Below, in pieces: positions 15,588 through 24,918 of a DNA stretch of 64,000 nucleotides. The stretch is from G963667975 sp963677395 (GTDB taxonomy: Bacteria; Bacteroidota; Bacteroidia; Bacteroidales; G963667975), in contig OY781965.2 in assembly GCA_963677395.2 (NCBI GenBank), positions 2,790,001-2,854,000 of the forward strand, read 5' to 3'. The stretch's first letter is position 1. The number at the start of each line of letters is the position of its first letter. The notes beneath the pieces are model-generated. The model worked only from the letters and a program-made list of their open reading frames with translations, was not told where the DNA came from and did no database searches. The position numbers were made by a program, and so were the translations under genes.

Positions 15588-18323
15588 ATGTCAAAAGAAC
15601 AAAATCAAAAGTATGTCTATTATTTCGGCAACAAACAAGCCGAAGGTAAAGCAGGCATGAAAAACCTACTTGGTGGTAAAGGTGCTAACTTAGCTGAAAT
15701 GTGTTTGTTAGGGTTACCGGTACCAGCAGGTTTCACTATTACAACTGAATGTTGTACTGCATATTACGAAAACAACTGCCAGCTTCCTGCATCATTAACT
15801 CCCGAGGTATGGGATGCAATGAAAAAAGTAGAAGAAGCAATGGGTATGAAATATGGTGATACAGAAAATCCATTATTGTTATCTTGCCGTTCGGGTGCCC
15901 GCAGCTCTATGCCAGGTATGATGGACACCGTATTAAACATTGGTTTAAGCTCAAAAACAATACCAGCATTATTGAAAAAAACCAATAATCCTCGTTTCGT
16001 TTGGGATTCATACCGTCGTTTAATTATGATGTATGCCGACGTAGTGATGGAAAAAGCTGAAGGCATGGAACCTGCAGATGGCAAAGGCATTCGTAAATTA
16101 TTAGACGAAATGCTGGATGCATACAAACATAGTAAAGGATTTAAATCAGATACAGATTTAACAGCCGAAGATTTACAATTCTTAGCGGAAGAGTTTAAAA
16201 AAGCGGTAAAAAAATCATTAGGACAAGAATTTCCAGATGATGCCGAAGCTCAGTTATTTGGTGGTATCAAAGCAGTTTTCAAAAGCTGGAATGGCAAAAA
16301 AGCTATCTCTTATCGCCGTATAGAAGGTATTCCTGATGATTGGGGTACAGCTGTTAACGTACAAGCTATGGTGTTCGGAAATATGGGCGACACTTCTGCT
16401 ACAGGAGTTGCGTTTACCCGTAATCCTGCAACCGGAGATAATCTATTCTATGGTGAATGGTTAATCAACGCTCAAGGTGAAGATGTAGTTGCCGGTATCC
16501 GCACTCCAAATCCACTAAATGATGATACTAAAAACGAACAGAATAAACACATGCATAGCATGCAGGAAATCTGGTCGGATACATATAAAGAATTATTCGA
16601 AATCCGCAACCGTTTGGAAGATGCTTTCAAAGATATGTTGGATATTGAGTTCACTATTCAAGAGGGAAAATTATACATGTTGCAATGCCGCGTTGGTAAA
16701 CGTACCGGAACAGCTGCATTAAACATGGCTATGGATATGCTGGCTGAAGGTCGTATTGACGAAAAAACAGCAGTTTTACGTCTTGACCCTGCTCAGTTAG
16801 ACGAATTATTACACCCTATTATCAACCCAGCCATGTTAAAAGGTGCACAACCGTTTGTAAAAGGGTTACCTGCTGGTCCTGGTGCTGCCGTTGGTAAAGT
16901 GGTTTTCACTGCTGAAGATGCTGTTGAATGGCAACGCAGAGGCGAAAAAGTATTATTGGTTCGCGAAGAAACCAATCCTGAAGATGTTGAAGGTATGCGT
17001 GCTGCTGACGGTATTTTAACTGCTCGTGGCGGTATGACTTCTCACGCTGCTTTAGTTGCCCGTGGTTGGGGAAAATGCTGTATCGTTGGTGCTGGTGCAC
17101 TTCACGTTGACGTTGAAGGCAAAAAAGCTACTGTTAAAGAAACCGGAGTTGTTATTAAAGAAGGTGATGTTTTAACGTTGGACGGAACCAAAGGTTACGC
17201 ATATGTTGGTAAACTTGATTTGATGGATGCTTCCGAAAATCCACGTTTCCAACAATTCATGAAATTAGCTGATAAATTTCGTACCATGGGTGTTCGCACA
17301 AATGCTGATACTCCTGCTGATGCTACTGTAGCTCGTAGTTTTGGTGCTGAAGGTATTGGCCTTTTCCGTACTGAACACATGTTCTATGGTAAAGGAACTG
17401 AAAATGCATTGTTCTTATTAAGAAAAATGATTTTGAGTGAAGGAGAAAAAGAACGTCGTGTAGCTTTGGATGAATTGTTTCACTATGTAAAACGCGATTA
17501 TAAAGGAACTTTGGAAGCTATGGATACACTTCCGGTTACGTTCCGTTTGTTAGACCCACCTTTACATGAATTTGTACCACAAGGTGCCGAAAATCAGGCT
17601 GAACTAGCAAAAGCATTGGGCATAAGTGCAGAAGCAGTTGCAAAACGTGGAGAATCATTACACGAATCTAACCCTATGATGGGACATCGTGGTGTTCGTT
17701 TGGGTATTACTTATCCTGAGGTTACTGAAATGCAAATCCGCGCTTTGTTTGAAGCTACTGTAGAGCTGGTAAAAGAAGGAAAAACTCCAAAACCAGAAAT
17801 TATGGTTCCTGTTACCTGCGATGTTACCGAGTTGGATGCTACAAAAGTTGTTGTTGACAGAGTATATGCAGAAGTTTGTGCCAAATTTGGTGTTGAAAAA
17901 ATCGACTACTTATATGGTACAATGATTGAAATTCCTCGTGCTTGCTTACTGGCAAACAAAATGGCTAAAACTGCTCAGTTCTTCTCATTTGGCACCAACG
18001 ACTTAACCCAGATGACTTTTGGATTTAGCCGCGATGATACTGGTGCATTTATGCAGGATTATTTAGATAACAAAATATTGGCTGCCGATCCGTTCCAGAC
18101 TATTGATCAGGACGGTGTTGGTCAATTGATTGAAATGGCAGTTACCAAAGGTCGTGATGTACGCCCTGAGTTGAAAGTAGGTATTTGCGGTGAGCAAGGT
18201 GGTGACCCTGCCTCTGTTGAATTCTGTTTCCGTAATGGTTTGAGCTATGTTAGCTGTTCTCCATTCCGAGTACCTATCGCTCGTTTAGCTGCTGCTCAAG
18301 CTGCAATTAAAGACAAAAAATAA
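15588..18323 (+). CDS. ppdK: Pyruvate, phosphate dikinase
   Basis: The enzyme interconverts pyruvate, ATP and phosphate with phosphoenolpyruvate, AMP and diphosphate, serving glycolysis or gluconeogenesis in anaerobes. The N-terminal ATP-grasp domain begins LLGGKGANLAEM and contains LLSCRSGARSSMPGMMDT and TGVAFTRNPATG. The phospho-histidine domain carries His in GGMTSHAALVARGWGK. The C-terminal PEP-binding barrel has GIGLFRTEHMFY, MGHRGVRLG, SFGTNDLTQMTFGFSRDD and the catalytic Cys in GICGEQGGD. The start at 15588 is chosen because GGAGGA (15575-15580) sits 7 nt upstream and MSKEQNQKYVYYFG is the usual family start; a longer in-frame form from 15537 is unlikely. A strong terminator follows. 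The 911 residues are full length. Confidence 0.97.
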   Translation: MSKEQNQKYVYYFGNKQAEGKAGMKNLLGGKGANLAEMCLLGLPVPAGFTITTECCTAYYENNCQLPASLTPEVWDAMKKVEEAMGMKYGDTENPLLLSCRSGARSSMPGMMDTVLNIGLSSKTIPALLKKTNNPRFVWDSYRRLIMMYADVVMEKAEGMEPADGKGIRKLLDEMLDAYKHSKGFKSDTDLTAEDLQFLAEEFKKAVKKSLGQEFPDDAEAQLFGGIKAVFKSWNGKKAISYRRIEGIPDDWGTAVNVQAMVFGNMGDTSATGVAFTRNPATGDNLFYGEWLINAQGEDVVAGIRTPNPLNDDTKNEQNKHMHSMQEIWSDTYKELFEIRNRLEDAFKDMLDIEFTIQEGKLYMLQCRVGKRTGTAALNMAMDMLAEGRIDEKTAVLRLDPAQLDELLHPIINPAMLKGAQPFVKGLPAGPGAAVGKVVFTAEDAVEWQRRGEKVLLVREETNPEDVEGMRAADGILTARGGMTSHAALVARGWGKCCIVGAGALHVDVEGKKATVKETGVVIKEGDVLTLDGTKGYAYVGKLDLMDASENPRFQQFMKLADKFRTMGVRTNADTPADATVARSFGAEGIGLFRTEHMFYGKGTENALFLLRKMILSEGEKERRVALDELFHYVKRDYKGTLEAMDTLPVTFRLLDPPLHEFVPQGAENQAELAKALGISAEAVAKRGESLHESNPMMGHRGVRLGITYPEVTEMQIRALFEATVELVKEGKTPKPEIMVPVTCDVTELDATKVVVDRVYAEVCAKFGVEKIDYLYGTMIEIPRACLLANKMAKTAQFFSFGTNDLTQMTFGFSRDDTGAFMQDYLDNKILAADPFQTIDQDGVGQLIEMAVTKGRDVRPELKVGICGEQGGDPASVEFCFRNGLSYVSCSPFRVPIARLAAAQAAIKDKK

Positions 18324-18336
18324 AAAATAATTTGTC

Positions 18337-18385
18337 AGAATAGAAAAAGCCGCATCTTTCAGATACGGCTTTTTCTATTCTTATA
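18337..18385 (+). terminator. Intrinsic terminator of ppdK
   Basis: AGAATAGAAAAAGCCG (18337-18352) pairs with CGGCTTTTTCTATTCT (18366-18381), a 16-bp perfect stem that extends inward by a few pairs, followed by a T-rich run. It lies 14 bp after the ppdK stop. Confidence 0.85.
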
Positions 18386-18401
18386 TATTTATCGTTCATA
18401 A

Positions 18402-18441
18402 AAAAAAGAGAAAATACCCCTTAGCTATTTCCTCTTTTTTT
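18402..18441 (-). terminator. Terminator of the small minus-strand gene at 18477
   Basis: AAAAAAGAGAAAATA and TATTTCCTCTTTTTT pair with one mismatch around a short loop. Read on the minus strand the stem ends in a T run, as expected just after the stop at 18477. Confidence 0.6.
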
Positions 18442-18476
18442 ACTGTAATAATCTGGCCAGATTAATCAATCAGATA

Positions 18477-18800
18477 TTATTTTCCTTCGTAGAAAACGAA
18501 AACCCAGTTTGATTTATCATTGTCTGTTTCAGGCATATCTTTAGCTCCAATAGAAGCAAAATATTCAACAATAGATTTAGCCATTTCATTATTTTGTGAA
18601 TAGAAATCTCTGAAAAAGAGAAAATCTCTATCCTGTACCATTAAGCGGAAAGCTTTTTTGGGATTAGGGCCCAAGCAAACTACCCACTTACCGTATTCTG
18701 GAGTAAGTTCACTGTGTTTAATAATCCATGCTTTGATTTCCGAGATCAACCTTTGACCTGGAACATTAAAATAAGCTGGTAATTCAATAAGTCCTTGCAT
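18477..18800 (-). CDS. Small hypothetical protein (108 residues)
   Basis: The product starts MQGLIELPAYFNVPGQ and contains a YGKWVVCLGPNPKKAFRLM strand-turn and ends NWVFVFYEGK. It is soluble with no signal peptide. I do not recognise the family. The start at 18800 is set by a well-formed -33/-7 promoter on the minus strand at 18828-18858, which would be inside the gene if the longer reading to 18854 were used. It has its own promoter and terminator and is therefore a monocistronic gene. It lies between ppdK and a tRNA-Val gene. Confidence 0.7.
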   Translation of the reverse strand: MQGLIELPAYFNVPGQRLISEIKAWIIKHSELTPEYGKWVVCLGPNPKKAFRLMVQDRDFLFFRDFYSQNNEMAKSIVEYFASIGAKDMPETDNDKSNWVFVFYEGK

Positions 18801-18827
18801 CTTCTTAAAGTTTAAGTTAATATTCGA

Positions 18828-18858
18828 CAAATATACGTCATCAAGTAAATACAAACAA
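18828..18858 (-). promoter_or_regulatory. Promoter of the 108-residue hypothetical gene
   Basis: On the minus strand TTG (18856-18858), a 20-bp spacer and TATATTTG (18828-18835) match the phylum consensus. The leader to ATG 18800 is about 23 nt. Confidence 0.6.
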
Positions 18859-19088
18859 GATTCGACAGGAAAATATTCTTCATAGAGTATCTATTTTCCG
18901 ACGATTTCATTAATTTAGTACTGAATTTTGAATAAAGTTATACCTTAATTCCCTGACAACACACTTCAATTTGCTGAATTCCAGTTTTTAATAATTCAAA
19001 AAAACAGCCAAAGAATATATAATTCAAAAAATACCCCAAAATGTTAAAAAATGTTAATCAAAGATTTCCCTTTTAAATATATATCCCG

Positions 19089-19163
19089 TGAAATGTATTG
19101 GACTCGAACCAATGCCCCCCGCCCTGTCAAGGCGATGCTCTGAACCAACTGAGCTAACATTCC
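19089..19163 (-). tRNA. tRNA-Val(GAC)
   Basis: On the minus strand the 75-nt sequence folds as a complete cloverleaf. Acceptor GGAATGT pairs with ACATTTC (one G-U), the D stem is GCTC/GAGC, and the anticodon stem TCGCC/GGCGG encloses loop TTGACAG, giving anticodon GAC for valine codon GUC. The T arm carries GGTTCGAGTCC and the discriminator is A. The CCA end is not encoded. Confidence 0.93.
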
Positions 19164-19171
19164 TGTCGATG

Positions 19172-19203
19172 CAAATTTACATAAATTTATATTGTATCGC
19201 AAA
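19172..19203 (-). promoter_or_regulatory. Promoter of tRNA-Val
   Basis: On the minus strand TTTG (19200-19203), a 20-bp spacer and TAAATTTG (19172-19179) match both promoter boxes. The tRNA 5' end is 8 nt past the -7 box. Confidence 0.75.
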
Positions 19204-19910
19204 ATACAGAGAAGTATTATCAAAAACAACATCTTCATGCTTTCATCTATTTCATGACCCTTTTGTAGTTATTCCATTACTTTCGTGGAAAATATATTAA
19301 ATCCACATCAATTCACTGTACATTTAATATACTGAATAACATTACAATATAAAATATACGATAAATATTGTTTTAAATTATCTGTATATTTCATCTATCT
19401 AATTAATAGGAGAATCTCTTTTTATAAAATGGAAAAAAGCTGTATATTACAGATATTTCCAATACTACCCTCTTGTGTTATTTGTTTGCAAAACTGAAGA
19501 TACTCATAATTCAAATTTTCTCACCTGTCCTTAATATTATACCAGAATTCATATCATTCAATACGCCTCCCTTACCTATATCAATCTAAATATTTTTACT
19601 ACTTTTGCAAAAAAAAGGAATAACAAATTATAATATACAAAATAAATAACAATATTATTATCAGTCCAGAAGGCCTAGTTACTTATTTTGATTAATAAGA
19701 ATATAATCATTTATAACTAAATATCAAATTATAGAACGACACATATTTTAAAAATAAAAATGAGTACTAAAACCTCATTTTATTCATTGCTCAAGTTGTT
19801 TTCAAGTGACAATAATCTACAATTTTTGTTAAGGAAAGCTAAACCGAATATGTTTATTCTGCAAAAGCATTTATCTTTGATTCCGGAAATAAATTTCATT
19901 TAAGAAATAT
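19204..19910. other. AT-rich intergenic region upstream of the DPP-IV gene
   Basis: About 700 bp without a convincing gene. A TAnnTTTG match lies at 19600-19607 (TACTTTTG, plus strand) with no ORF behind it, so an untranslated RNA is possible. A second match, TATCTTTG at 19872-19879, is well placed to be the -7 box of the peptidase gene that starts at 19911. A 47-codon ORF at 19760-19903 runs through that box and is probably chance. Confidence 0.5.
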
Positions 19911-22091
19911 ATGAATATGAAGCGATTACTCTTGGTTACCGGTTTAATAACCGGAATTATCGTGTCATTATCGGCACAAAACAAAAACATTTCACTCGAA
20001 GACATCTGGGCAAAAGGAACATTCAGAAGTAAAGGAATATATGAGATACGTTCCATGAATGATGGATTACACTATTGTGTTCTTGAAGCCGATACTGCTA
20101 TTGGCATGTATGAATACAAAAGTGGAAATCGTATCAAATCGTTTTTTTCCAAAAGCAGTCTAAATAATGACGATCGTAAAAAACTTACCGGCATTGAAGA
20201 CTACCAGTTTAGCAATGATGAAAAGAACATACTTTTTACTGTAAATTCCGAAAGTATCTATCGGCATTCAAGTATTTCTGATTTTTATATCTGGAATTCT
20301 AAAAAATCAGACCTACGCATTTTAAACCAGAGTAAAAAACAGAGACTTGCTGAATTTTCTCCAGATGGACAAATGGTTGCATTCGTTCAGGATAACAATT
20401 TATATATCAAGAATTTAATCACTAATGATCTGAAACAGATCACAAATGATGGTTTATACAACAGTATAATTTATGGTACAACGGATTGGGTTTATGAAGA
20501 AGAATTTGGTATTACCAAAGGATTTTACTGGTCAAAAGATGGAAAGTATCTTACCTACTATCGTTTTGATGAAAGTAAGGTTAAAGAATTTTCAATGACA
20601 ACATGGGGGGATCTATATCCACAAGAATACAAATATAAATATCCAAAAGCTGGCGAAGACAACTCTGTTGTAACTGTATTCACATACAATACACTTACAA
20701 ACAAATCATTGCAAATGCAAACCGGAGACAACCCTGACCAATACATTCCCCGCCTCAAATGGAGTGAAATTCAGGGGAAATTAGCAATTTTACGTATGAA
20801 TCGCCTACAAAACAAATTGGAAATATTGCTTGCTGATGCAGAAACCGGAAAGTCACAAACAATATTTCAAGAAGAAAACAAATACTATATTTCTATAAGT
20901 GAAGACCTTACATTCTTACAGGATAAAAAACATTTTCTCTTAACCAGTGAACGTGATGGTTATAATCATATTTATTTGTTTGATCTGAATGGAAAGATCG
21001 TTAAACAACTCACAAAAGGGAAATGGGATGTTGACGAAATCAAAGGTGTTGACGAAAAAAACAAACGAATATTCTATCGTTCAAGTGAACGTGGACCAGA
21101 AAACCGTGATCTTGCGTATGTTGATTTCAAAGGGAAAATGACCCGTATCTCTACACAATCAGGAACTCATGATGCCGATTTCAGTAAATCATTTTTGTAT
21201 TATATCAGCACCTATTCTGATGCAAATACTCCAATGCAATATGCCATTTATCAATGGAATGGAAAACTCATAAAAACACTTGAAGATAACAAAAAGCTAC
21301 AGGAGAAAGCAAAAGAATATGGCTTTGTCACAAAAGAGTTTTCAAAATTTACTTCAACAGAAGGCGTTGAATTGCATTACTGGATCATGAAACCGGCAAA
21401 CTTTGATTCCACAAAAAAATATCCTGTTTTAATGTATGTTTATGGAGGGCCAGGTGCTCAAACTGTAAACAACTCATGGGAACGCGCTGATTTTTCATGG
21501 TATCAGATGCTTACTCAAAAAGGATATATTGTTGTTTCCGTTGAAAACCGTGGTACCGGTGCGCGTGGTGAAGCATTCAAAAAAGCAACATATATGCAAT
21601 TGGGCAAACTTGAAACTGAAGATCAGATTTCAGGCGCAGAATTTCTTGGAAATTTGCCCTATGTTGATAAAGATCGTATCGGAATATTCGGATGGAGTTA
21701 TGGTGGTTATATGTCGGCACTTTGTATGACAAAAGGGAATGCGTTCTTTAAAGCCGGAATTGCGGTAGCTCCTGTAACTAACTGGAGATATTATGATAAC
21801 ATTTACACCGAACGTTACATGCGTAAACCTCAGGATAATGCCAGTGGCTATGATGATAATTCCCCTATAAATCATGTAACCAAACTTAAAGGAAAATTTT
21901 TACTGGTTCATGGAAGCGGAGATGATAATGTTCATGTTCAAAACTCAATGGATTTAATCACAGCCCTTGTAAACGCGAACAAACAGTTTGATTTGATGAT
22001 TTACCCAAATAAAAATCATGGAATTTATGGCGGAAATACACGCTTACATCTCTACAAAAAAATGACAGATTTCATTTTACAAAACTTGTAA
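19911..22091 (+). CDS. Dipeptidyl peptidase IV-type S9 serine peptidase
   Basis: The secreted or periplasmic enzyme releases dipeptides, usually Xaa-Pro, from peptide N-termini. A signal peptide (LLLVTGLITGIIVSLSAQ) is followed by a DPP-IV beta-propeller (residues about 30-470). The propeller contains the double-Glu substrate clamp region WVYEEEFG and RSSERGPENRDLAYV. The alpha/beta-hydrolase domain follows: nucleophile Ser596 in GWSYGGYMS, Asp in VHGSGDDNVH, His in NKNHGIYGG. The 726 residues are normal for the family. It probably feeds peptide catabolism, in keeping with the other exported proteases in the window. A -7 box at 19872-19879 precedes it and a hairpin terminator follows. Confidence 0.95.
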   Translation: MNMKRLLLVTGLITGIIVSLSAQNKNISLEDIWAKGTFRSKGIYEIRSMNDGLHYCVLEADTAIGMYEYKSGNRIKSFFSKSSLNNDDRKKLTGIEDYQFSNDEKNILFTVNSESIYRHSSISDFYIWNSKKSDLRILNQSKKQRLAEFSPDGQMVAFVQDNNLYIKNLITNDLKQITNDGLYNSIIYGTTDWVYEEEFGITKGFYWSKDGKYLTYYRFDESKVKEFSMTTWGDLYPQEYKYKYPKAGEDNSVVTVFTYNTLTNKSLQMQTGDNPDQYIPRLKWSEIQGKLAILRMNRLQNKLEILLADAETGKSQTIFQEENKYYISISEDLTFLQDKKHFLLTSERDGYNHIYLFDLNGKIVKQLTKGKWDVDEIKGVDEKNKRIFYRSSERGPENRDLAYVDFKGKMTRISTQSGTHDADFSKSFLYYISTYSDANTPMQYAIYQWNGKLIKTLEDNKKLQEKAKEYGFVTKEFSKFTSTEGVELHYWIMKPANFDSTKKYPVLMYVYGGPGAQTVNNSWERADFSWYQMLTQKGYIVVSVENRGTGARGEAFKKATYMQLGKLETEDQISGAEFLGNLPYVDKDRIGIFGWSYGGYMSALCMTKGNAFFKAGIAVAPVTNWRYYDNIYTERYMRKPQDNASGYDDNSPINHVTKLKGKFLLVHGSGDDNVHVQNSMDLITALVNANKQFDLMIYPNKNHGIYGGNTRLHLYKKMTDFILQNL

Positions 22092-22109
22092 ACATTCAAT
22101 AAAATAAGG

Positions 22110-22160
22110 AATTCCGAAAGTTTGATCGTTTTATTACGCTCTGCTTTCGGGATTATTTTA
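22110..22160 (+). terminator. Terminator after the DPP-IV gene
   Basis: AATTCCGAAAG (22110-22120) pairs with CTTTCGGGATT (22144-22154) with one G-T pair, followed by ATTTTATTTTTG. Confidence 0.6.
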
Positions 22161-22228
22161 TTTTTGTAAATTCATCTTAGCCCCAAATTACACCATAAAA
22201 CAGAGTTTTCTCCGTTTACTATATTTAC

Positions 22229-23629
22229 ATGAATACAAAGCAAATCCATTTCATTCCCATTTTATTACTTTTGAGCTTATTTTCTCAGGCTCAAAACGTA
22301 AAGCTAAATGGCTTTGCTGAAAATGCATCTGGAAAAACAATCCGACTTTTTACTCCATCTGATTATATCTCGAATAATGAAACTCTTCTTGCAATTGATA
22401 CTATTGATCAATTCGGGGCTTTTCAACTCTCCTTTTCAAGTAAAAACATTGTAAAAGCAGAGTTTCAAATAGACTTTTACAAAGCTGAGATTTATCTGGA
22501 ACCGAACACCTCTTACGAAATCAAAATTGATTCATTTAATTACCAGTTATTTGAAACCAAACCTCCTTTCCTCTACCCAACAGACTTAAATTACAGTATT
22601 TTAAAGTGTAGCGGTAAAGATATTAACGCTGAAATCAGAAAATTTCGAACTTATCATAATGAGTTCATTTTTAAAAATTTCCGAAAATTATATAACCTCC
22701 GAAAAAAAGATCTTCTTCAAGTATATCAAAAAGAATTTGACTCCATTTTTACCGGAGTAACTCATCCATACATTAAAACAATGATGCTTTATAACAAAGC
22801 CTCAATGGAGCAGCTTGCATCGACAAAATCCCGCCGAAACCTTTACAAAGAATACCTTGTTTCTAAAAACATTCAGTATTCTCATCCCGATTATATGTTC
22901 TTTTTCAATGATTTTTATGGAGACTATTTTGATAACTTTCCCAAAACTATTCCATTCGCGAGCCTGAAAAAGATGGTAAATGTAAGCCGGAGTATTACCG
23001 GGATTCTTGATTCATTAGGCCGTGATTCTCTATTAATCAATGAAGTAATACGAGAACTTGTCTTTTTAAAAGGAATGCAGGGGCTTTATAAAAATCAGGA
23101 ATTTGATAAAGAAAACATCCTCTACCTGCTTAAAAACTTTTCGAATTACACTAAATTCAAAGAACATAAAGAGATTGCACTGAACATCATCAAACAACTC
23201 ACCCTGTTTAAACCCGGAAATTCAATTCCGGATTATATATTCCGAAACCAAAACAACGAAGATGTTCATCTTAAAAGCTTTAACGATAAACCCGTTTACT
23301 TGTTTTTTACAGCTTCATTTTGCCAGGGATGTTTTCCAGAGCTTGATATTCTGAAATCTCTTCATCAAAAATATATCAACAATATCGAAATAGTAGTTAT
23401 TTCATGTGATTACGAATACGCATCTTATTATCATACATTCCCTGTAAACCGTTACCCATTTACAGTTTTACACTGGAACAATCAACCGGAAATGCTCCGG
23501 AGTCTTGGGGTCAGGGTATTTCCTACAGCAATGATGATTATGCCGGGAATGAAAGTGAATTTATATTCAGCACCCGTCCCAACTGAGAATGTTGATGCTT
23601 TATTCAATACAATTTCTTTCAGAAGGTAA
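22229..23629 (+). CDS. Exported TlpA-like thioredoxin-fold protein
   Basis: A signal peptide (FIPILLLLSLFSQAQ) leads a 466-residue protein. The first 110 residues look like the DUF4369-type beta domain often fused to Bacteroidota thioredoxins (NVKLNGFAENASGKTIRLF). A long helical middle follows. The C-terminal domain has the thioredoxin redox site FFTASFCQGCFPELD (CxxC at about residue 370) and VRVFPTAMMI, the cis-Pro strand. It is likely a periplasmic thiol oxidoreductase. It lies upstream of thioredoxin reductase, but that gene has its own promoter and is cytosolic, so a direct electron link is not implied. Confidence 0.8.
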   Translation: MNTKQIHFIPILLLLSLFSQAQNVKLNGFAENASGKTIRLFTPSDYISNNETLLAIDTIDQFGAFQLSFSSKNIVKAEFQIDFYKAEIYLEPNTSYEIKIDSFNYQLFETKPPFLYPTDLNYSILKCSGKDINAEIRKFRTYHNEFIFKNFRKLYNLRKKDLLQVYQKEFDSIFTGVTHPYIKTMMLYNKASMEQLASTKSRRNLYKEYLVSKNIQYSHPDYMFFFNDFYGDYFDNFPKTIPFASLKKMVNVSRSITGILDSLGRDSLLINEVIRELVFLKGMQGLYKNQEFDKENILYLLKNFSNYTKFKEHKEIALNIIKQLTLFKPGNSIPDYIFRNQNNEDVHLKSFNDKPVYLFFTASFCQGCFPELDILKSLHQKYINNIEIVVISCDYEYASYYHTFPVNRYPFTVLHWNNQPEMLRSLGVRVFPTAMMIMPGMKVNLYSAPVPTENVDALFNTISFRR

Positions 23630-23645
23630 ACCTTCGTTCGTTCCC

Positions 23646-23677
23646 TTTGTTTTATTGTGGCATTAATCCTACTTTTG
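23646..23677 (+). promoter_or_regulatory. Promoter of trxB
   Basis: TTTG (23646-23649), a 20-bp spacer and TACTTTTG (23670-23677) match the Bacteroidota -33/-7 consensus, 35 bp before the ATG at 23713. Confidence 0.7.
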
Positions 23678-23712
23678 CTTATCATAAACGATAACACAAA
23701 CACAACATATTT

Positions 23713-24654
23713 ATGAGTAATGATTTTGAAAATGTAAGATGTCTGATTATCGGATCAGGACCTGCTGGTTATACTGCTGCTATTTATGCTGCACGTGCTG
23801 ATTTAAAACCAGTTATATATCAGGGATTACAACCTGGCGGACAACTTACAATTACTACAGAAGTTGAAAACTTTCCAGGCTATCCGGAAGGAATACAAGG
23901 ACCGGAAATGATGGAGCAATTCCGTCAGCAAGCTGAACGTTTTGGAACAGATATCCGGTGGGGAATCGTGAATCAGGTTGATTTTTCAAGCCGCCCGTTT
24001 AAAGTATGGGCTGATGACGATAAAGCAATTATTGCAGAAACAGTAATCATTGCTACCGGAGCTTCTGCAAAATGGATAGGCTTAGAATCTGAATCAAAAT
24101 TTCAGGGACAAGGCGTTTCCGGTTGTGCTACCTGTGATGGATTCTTTTTCAGAGGCCAGGATGTAGCAATTGTTGGCGGTGGAGATACCGCTGCCGAAGA
24201 AGCTACATACCTTTCAAAACTTTGCCGGAAAGTATATATGATTGTTCGTCGTGATGAACTGAGAGCCTCAAAAGCAATGCAGGCTAAAGTACTCAATACG
24301 TCAAACATCGAAGTATTATGGAATCATGTTACCGAAGAAATTCTGGGCGACATGAAAGGCGTTAACGGAGCTCGTTTACGTAATGTAAAAACAGGAGAAG
24401 AAAAACATCTGGAAGTAAGCGGATTCTTTGTTGCTATTGGACATCAACCCAATACCGAAATTTTCAAAGGTCAGGTAGAACTGGACGAAACCGGATATAT
24501 TATTACAACTCCCGGATCGACAAAAACAAGCATAGAAGGAGTATTTGCAGCCGGAGATGTGCAGGATCATCACTACCGTCAGGCAATTACTGCTGCAGGT
24601 ACAGGTTGTATGGCTGCAATTGAAGCAGAACGCTTCCTCTCAAGTAATAATTAA
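23713..24654 (+). CDS. trxB: Thioredoxin-disulfide reductase
   Basis: The cytosolic flavoenzyme uses NADPH to reduce thioredoxin. The FAD site GSGPAGYTAAIYAARA lies at residues 14-30, the redox pair Cys138/Cys141 in SGCATCDG, the NADPH site GGGDTAAEEA, and the second FAD signature VFAAGDVQDHHYRQAITAAG near the C-terminus. Length, 313 residues, is typical of low-molecular-weight TrxB. It is flanked by its own promoter and by a hairpin terminator, so it is a single-gene unit. Confidence 0.97.
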   Translation: MSNDFENVRCLIIGSGPAGYTAAIYAARADLKPVIYQGLQPGGQLTITTEVENFPGYPEGIQGPEMMEQFRQQAERFGTDIRWGIVNQVDFSSRPFKVWADDDKAIIAETVIIATGASAKWIGLESESKFQGQGVSGCATCDGFFFRGQDVAIVGGGDTAAEEATYLSKLCRKVYMIVRRDELRASKAMQAKVLNTSNIEVLWNHVTEEILGDMKGVNGARLRNVKTGEEKHLEVSGFFVAIGHQPNTEIFKGQVELDETGYIITTPGSTKTSIEGVFAAGDVQDHHYRQAITAAGTGCMAAIEAERFLSSNN

Positions 24655-24672
24655 ACATTACAATATAATTGC

Positions 24673-24710
24673 AAAGCTGAGTATCAATTATATGATACTC
24701 AGCTTTTTAT
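24673..24710 (+). terminator. Terminator of trxB
   Basis: AAAGCTGAGTATCA (24673-24686) pairs with TGATACTCAGCTTT (24693-24706), a 14-bp perfect stem, then a T-rich run. Confidence 0.85.
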
Positions 24711-24808
24711 TTTGTTTTAGTAAAGATCACACCCACTATTTACAAAGCCGATCAGATTAACAAAATGTTAAAAATTCTTAACAACTACAATTAGCATTCA
24801 TTTTCCTC

Positions 24809-24816
24809 TATATTTG
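24809..24816 (+). promoter_or_regulatory. -7 box upstream of the sigma factor gene
   Basis: TATATTTG matches TAnnTTTG and would give a leader of about 100 nt to ATG 24919. The leader contains an unused GGAGG at about 24854. Confidence 0.5.
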
Positions 24817-24918
24817 CTCAATAATTAAGTCAAATTTTATCAACTAATTTTACGGAGGATCATTATCGACTAAATATCTACCTTTTTTAAATACTCACCC
24901 ATTAAAAAAGGAGGGCTT

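Noticed and set aside
19760..19903. A 47-codon ORF before the DPP-IV peptidase gene
   Set aside because: It runs through the likely -7 box of the peptidase gene (19872-19879) and has no recognisable features.
22229..24654. Functional electron-transfer pair of the 22229 thioredoxin-like protein and trxB
   Set aside because: The first is exported and the second cytosolic, and trxB has its own strong promoter, so adjacency alone does not support a pathway.
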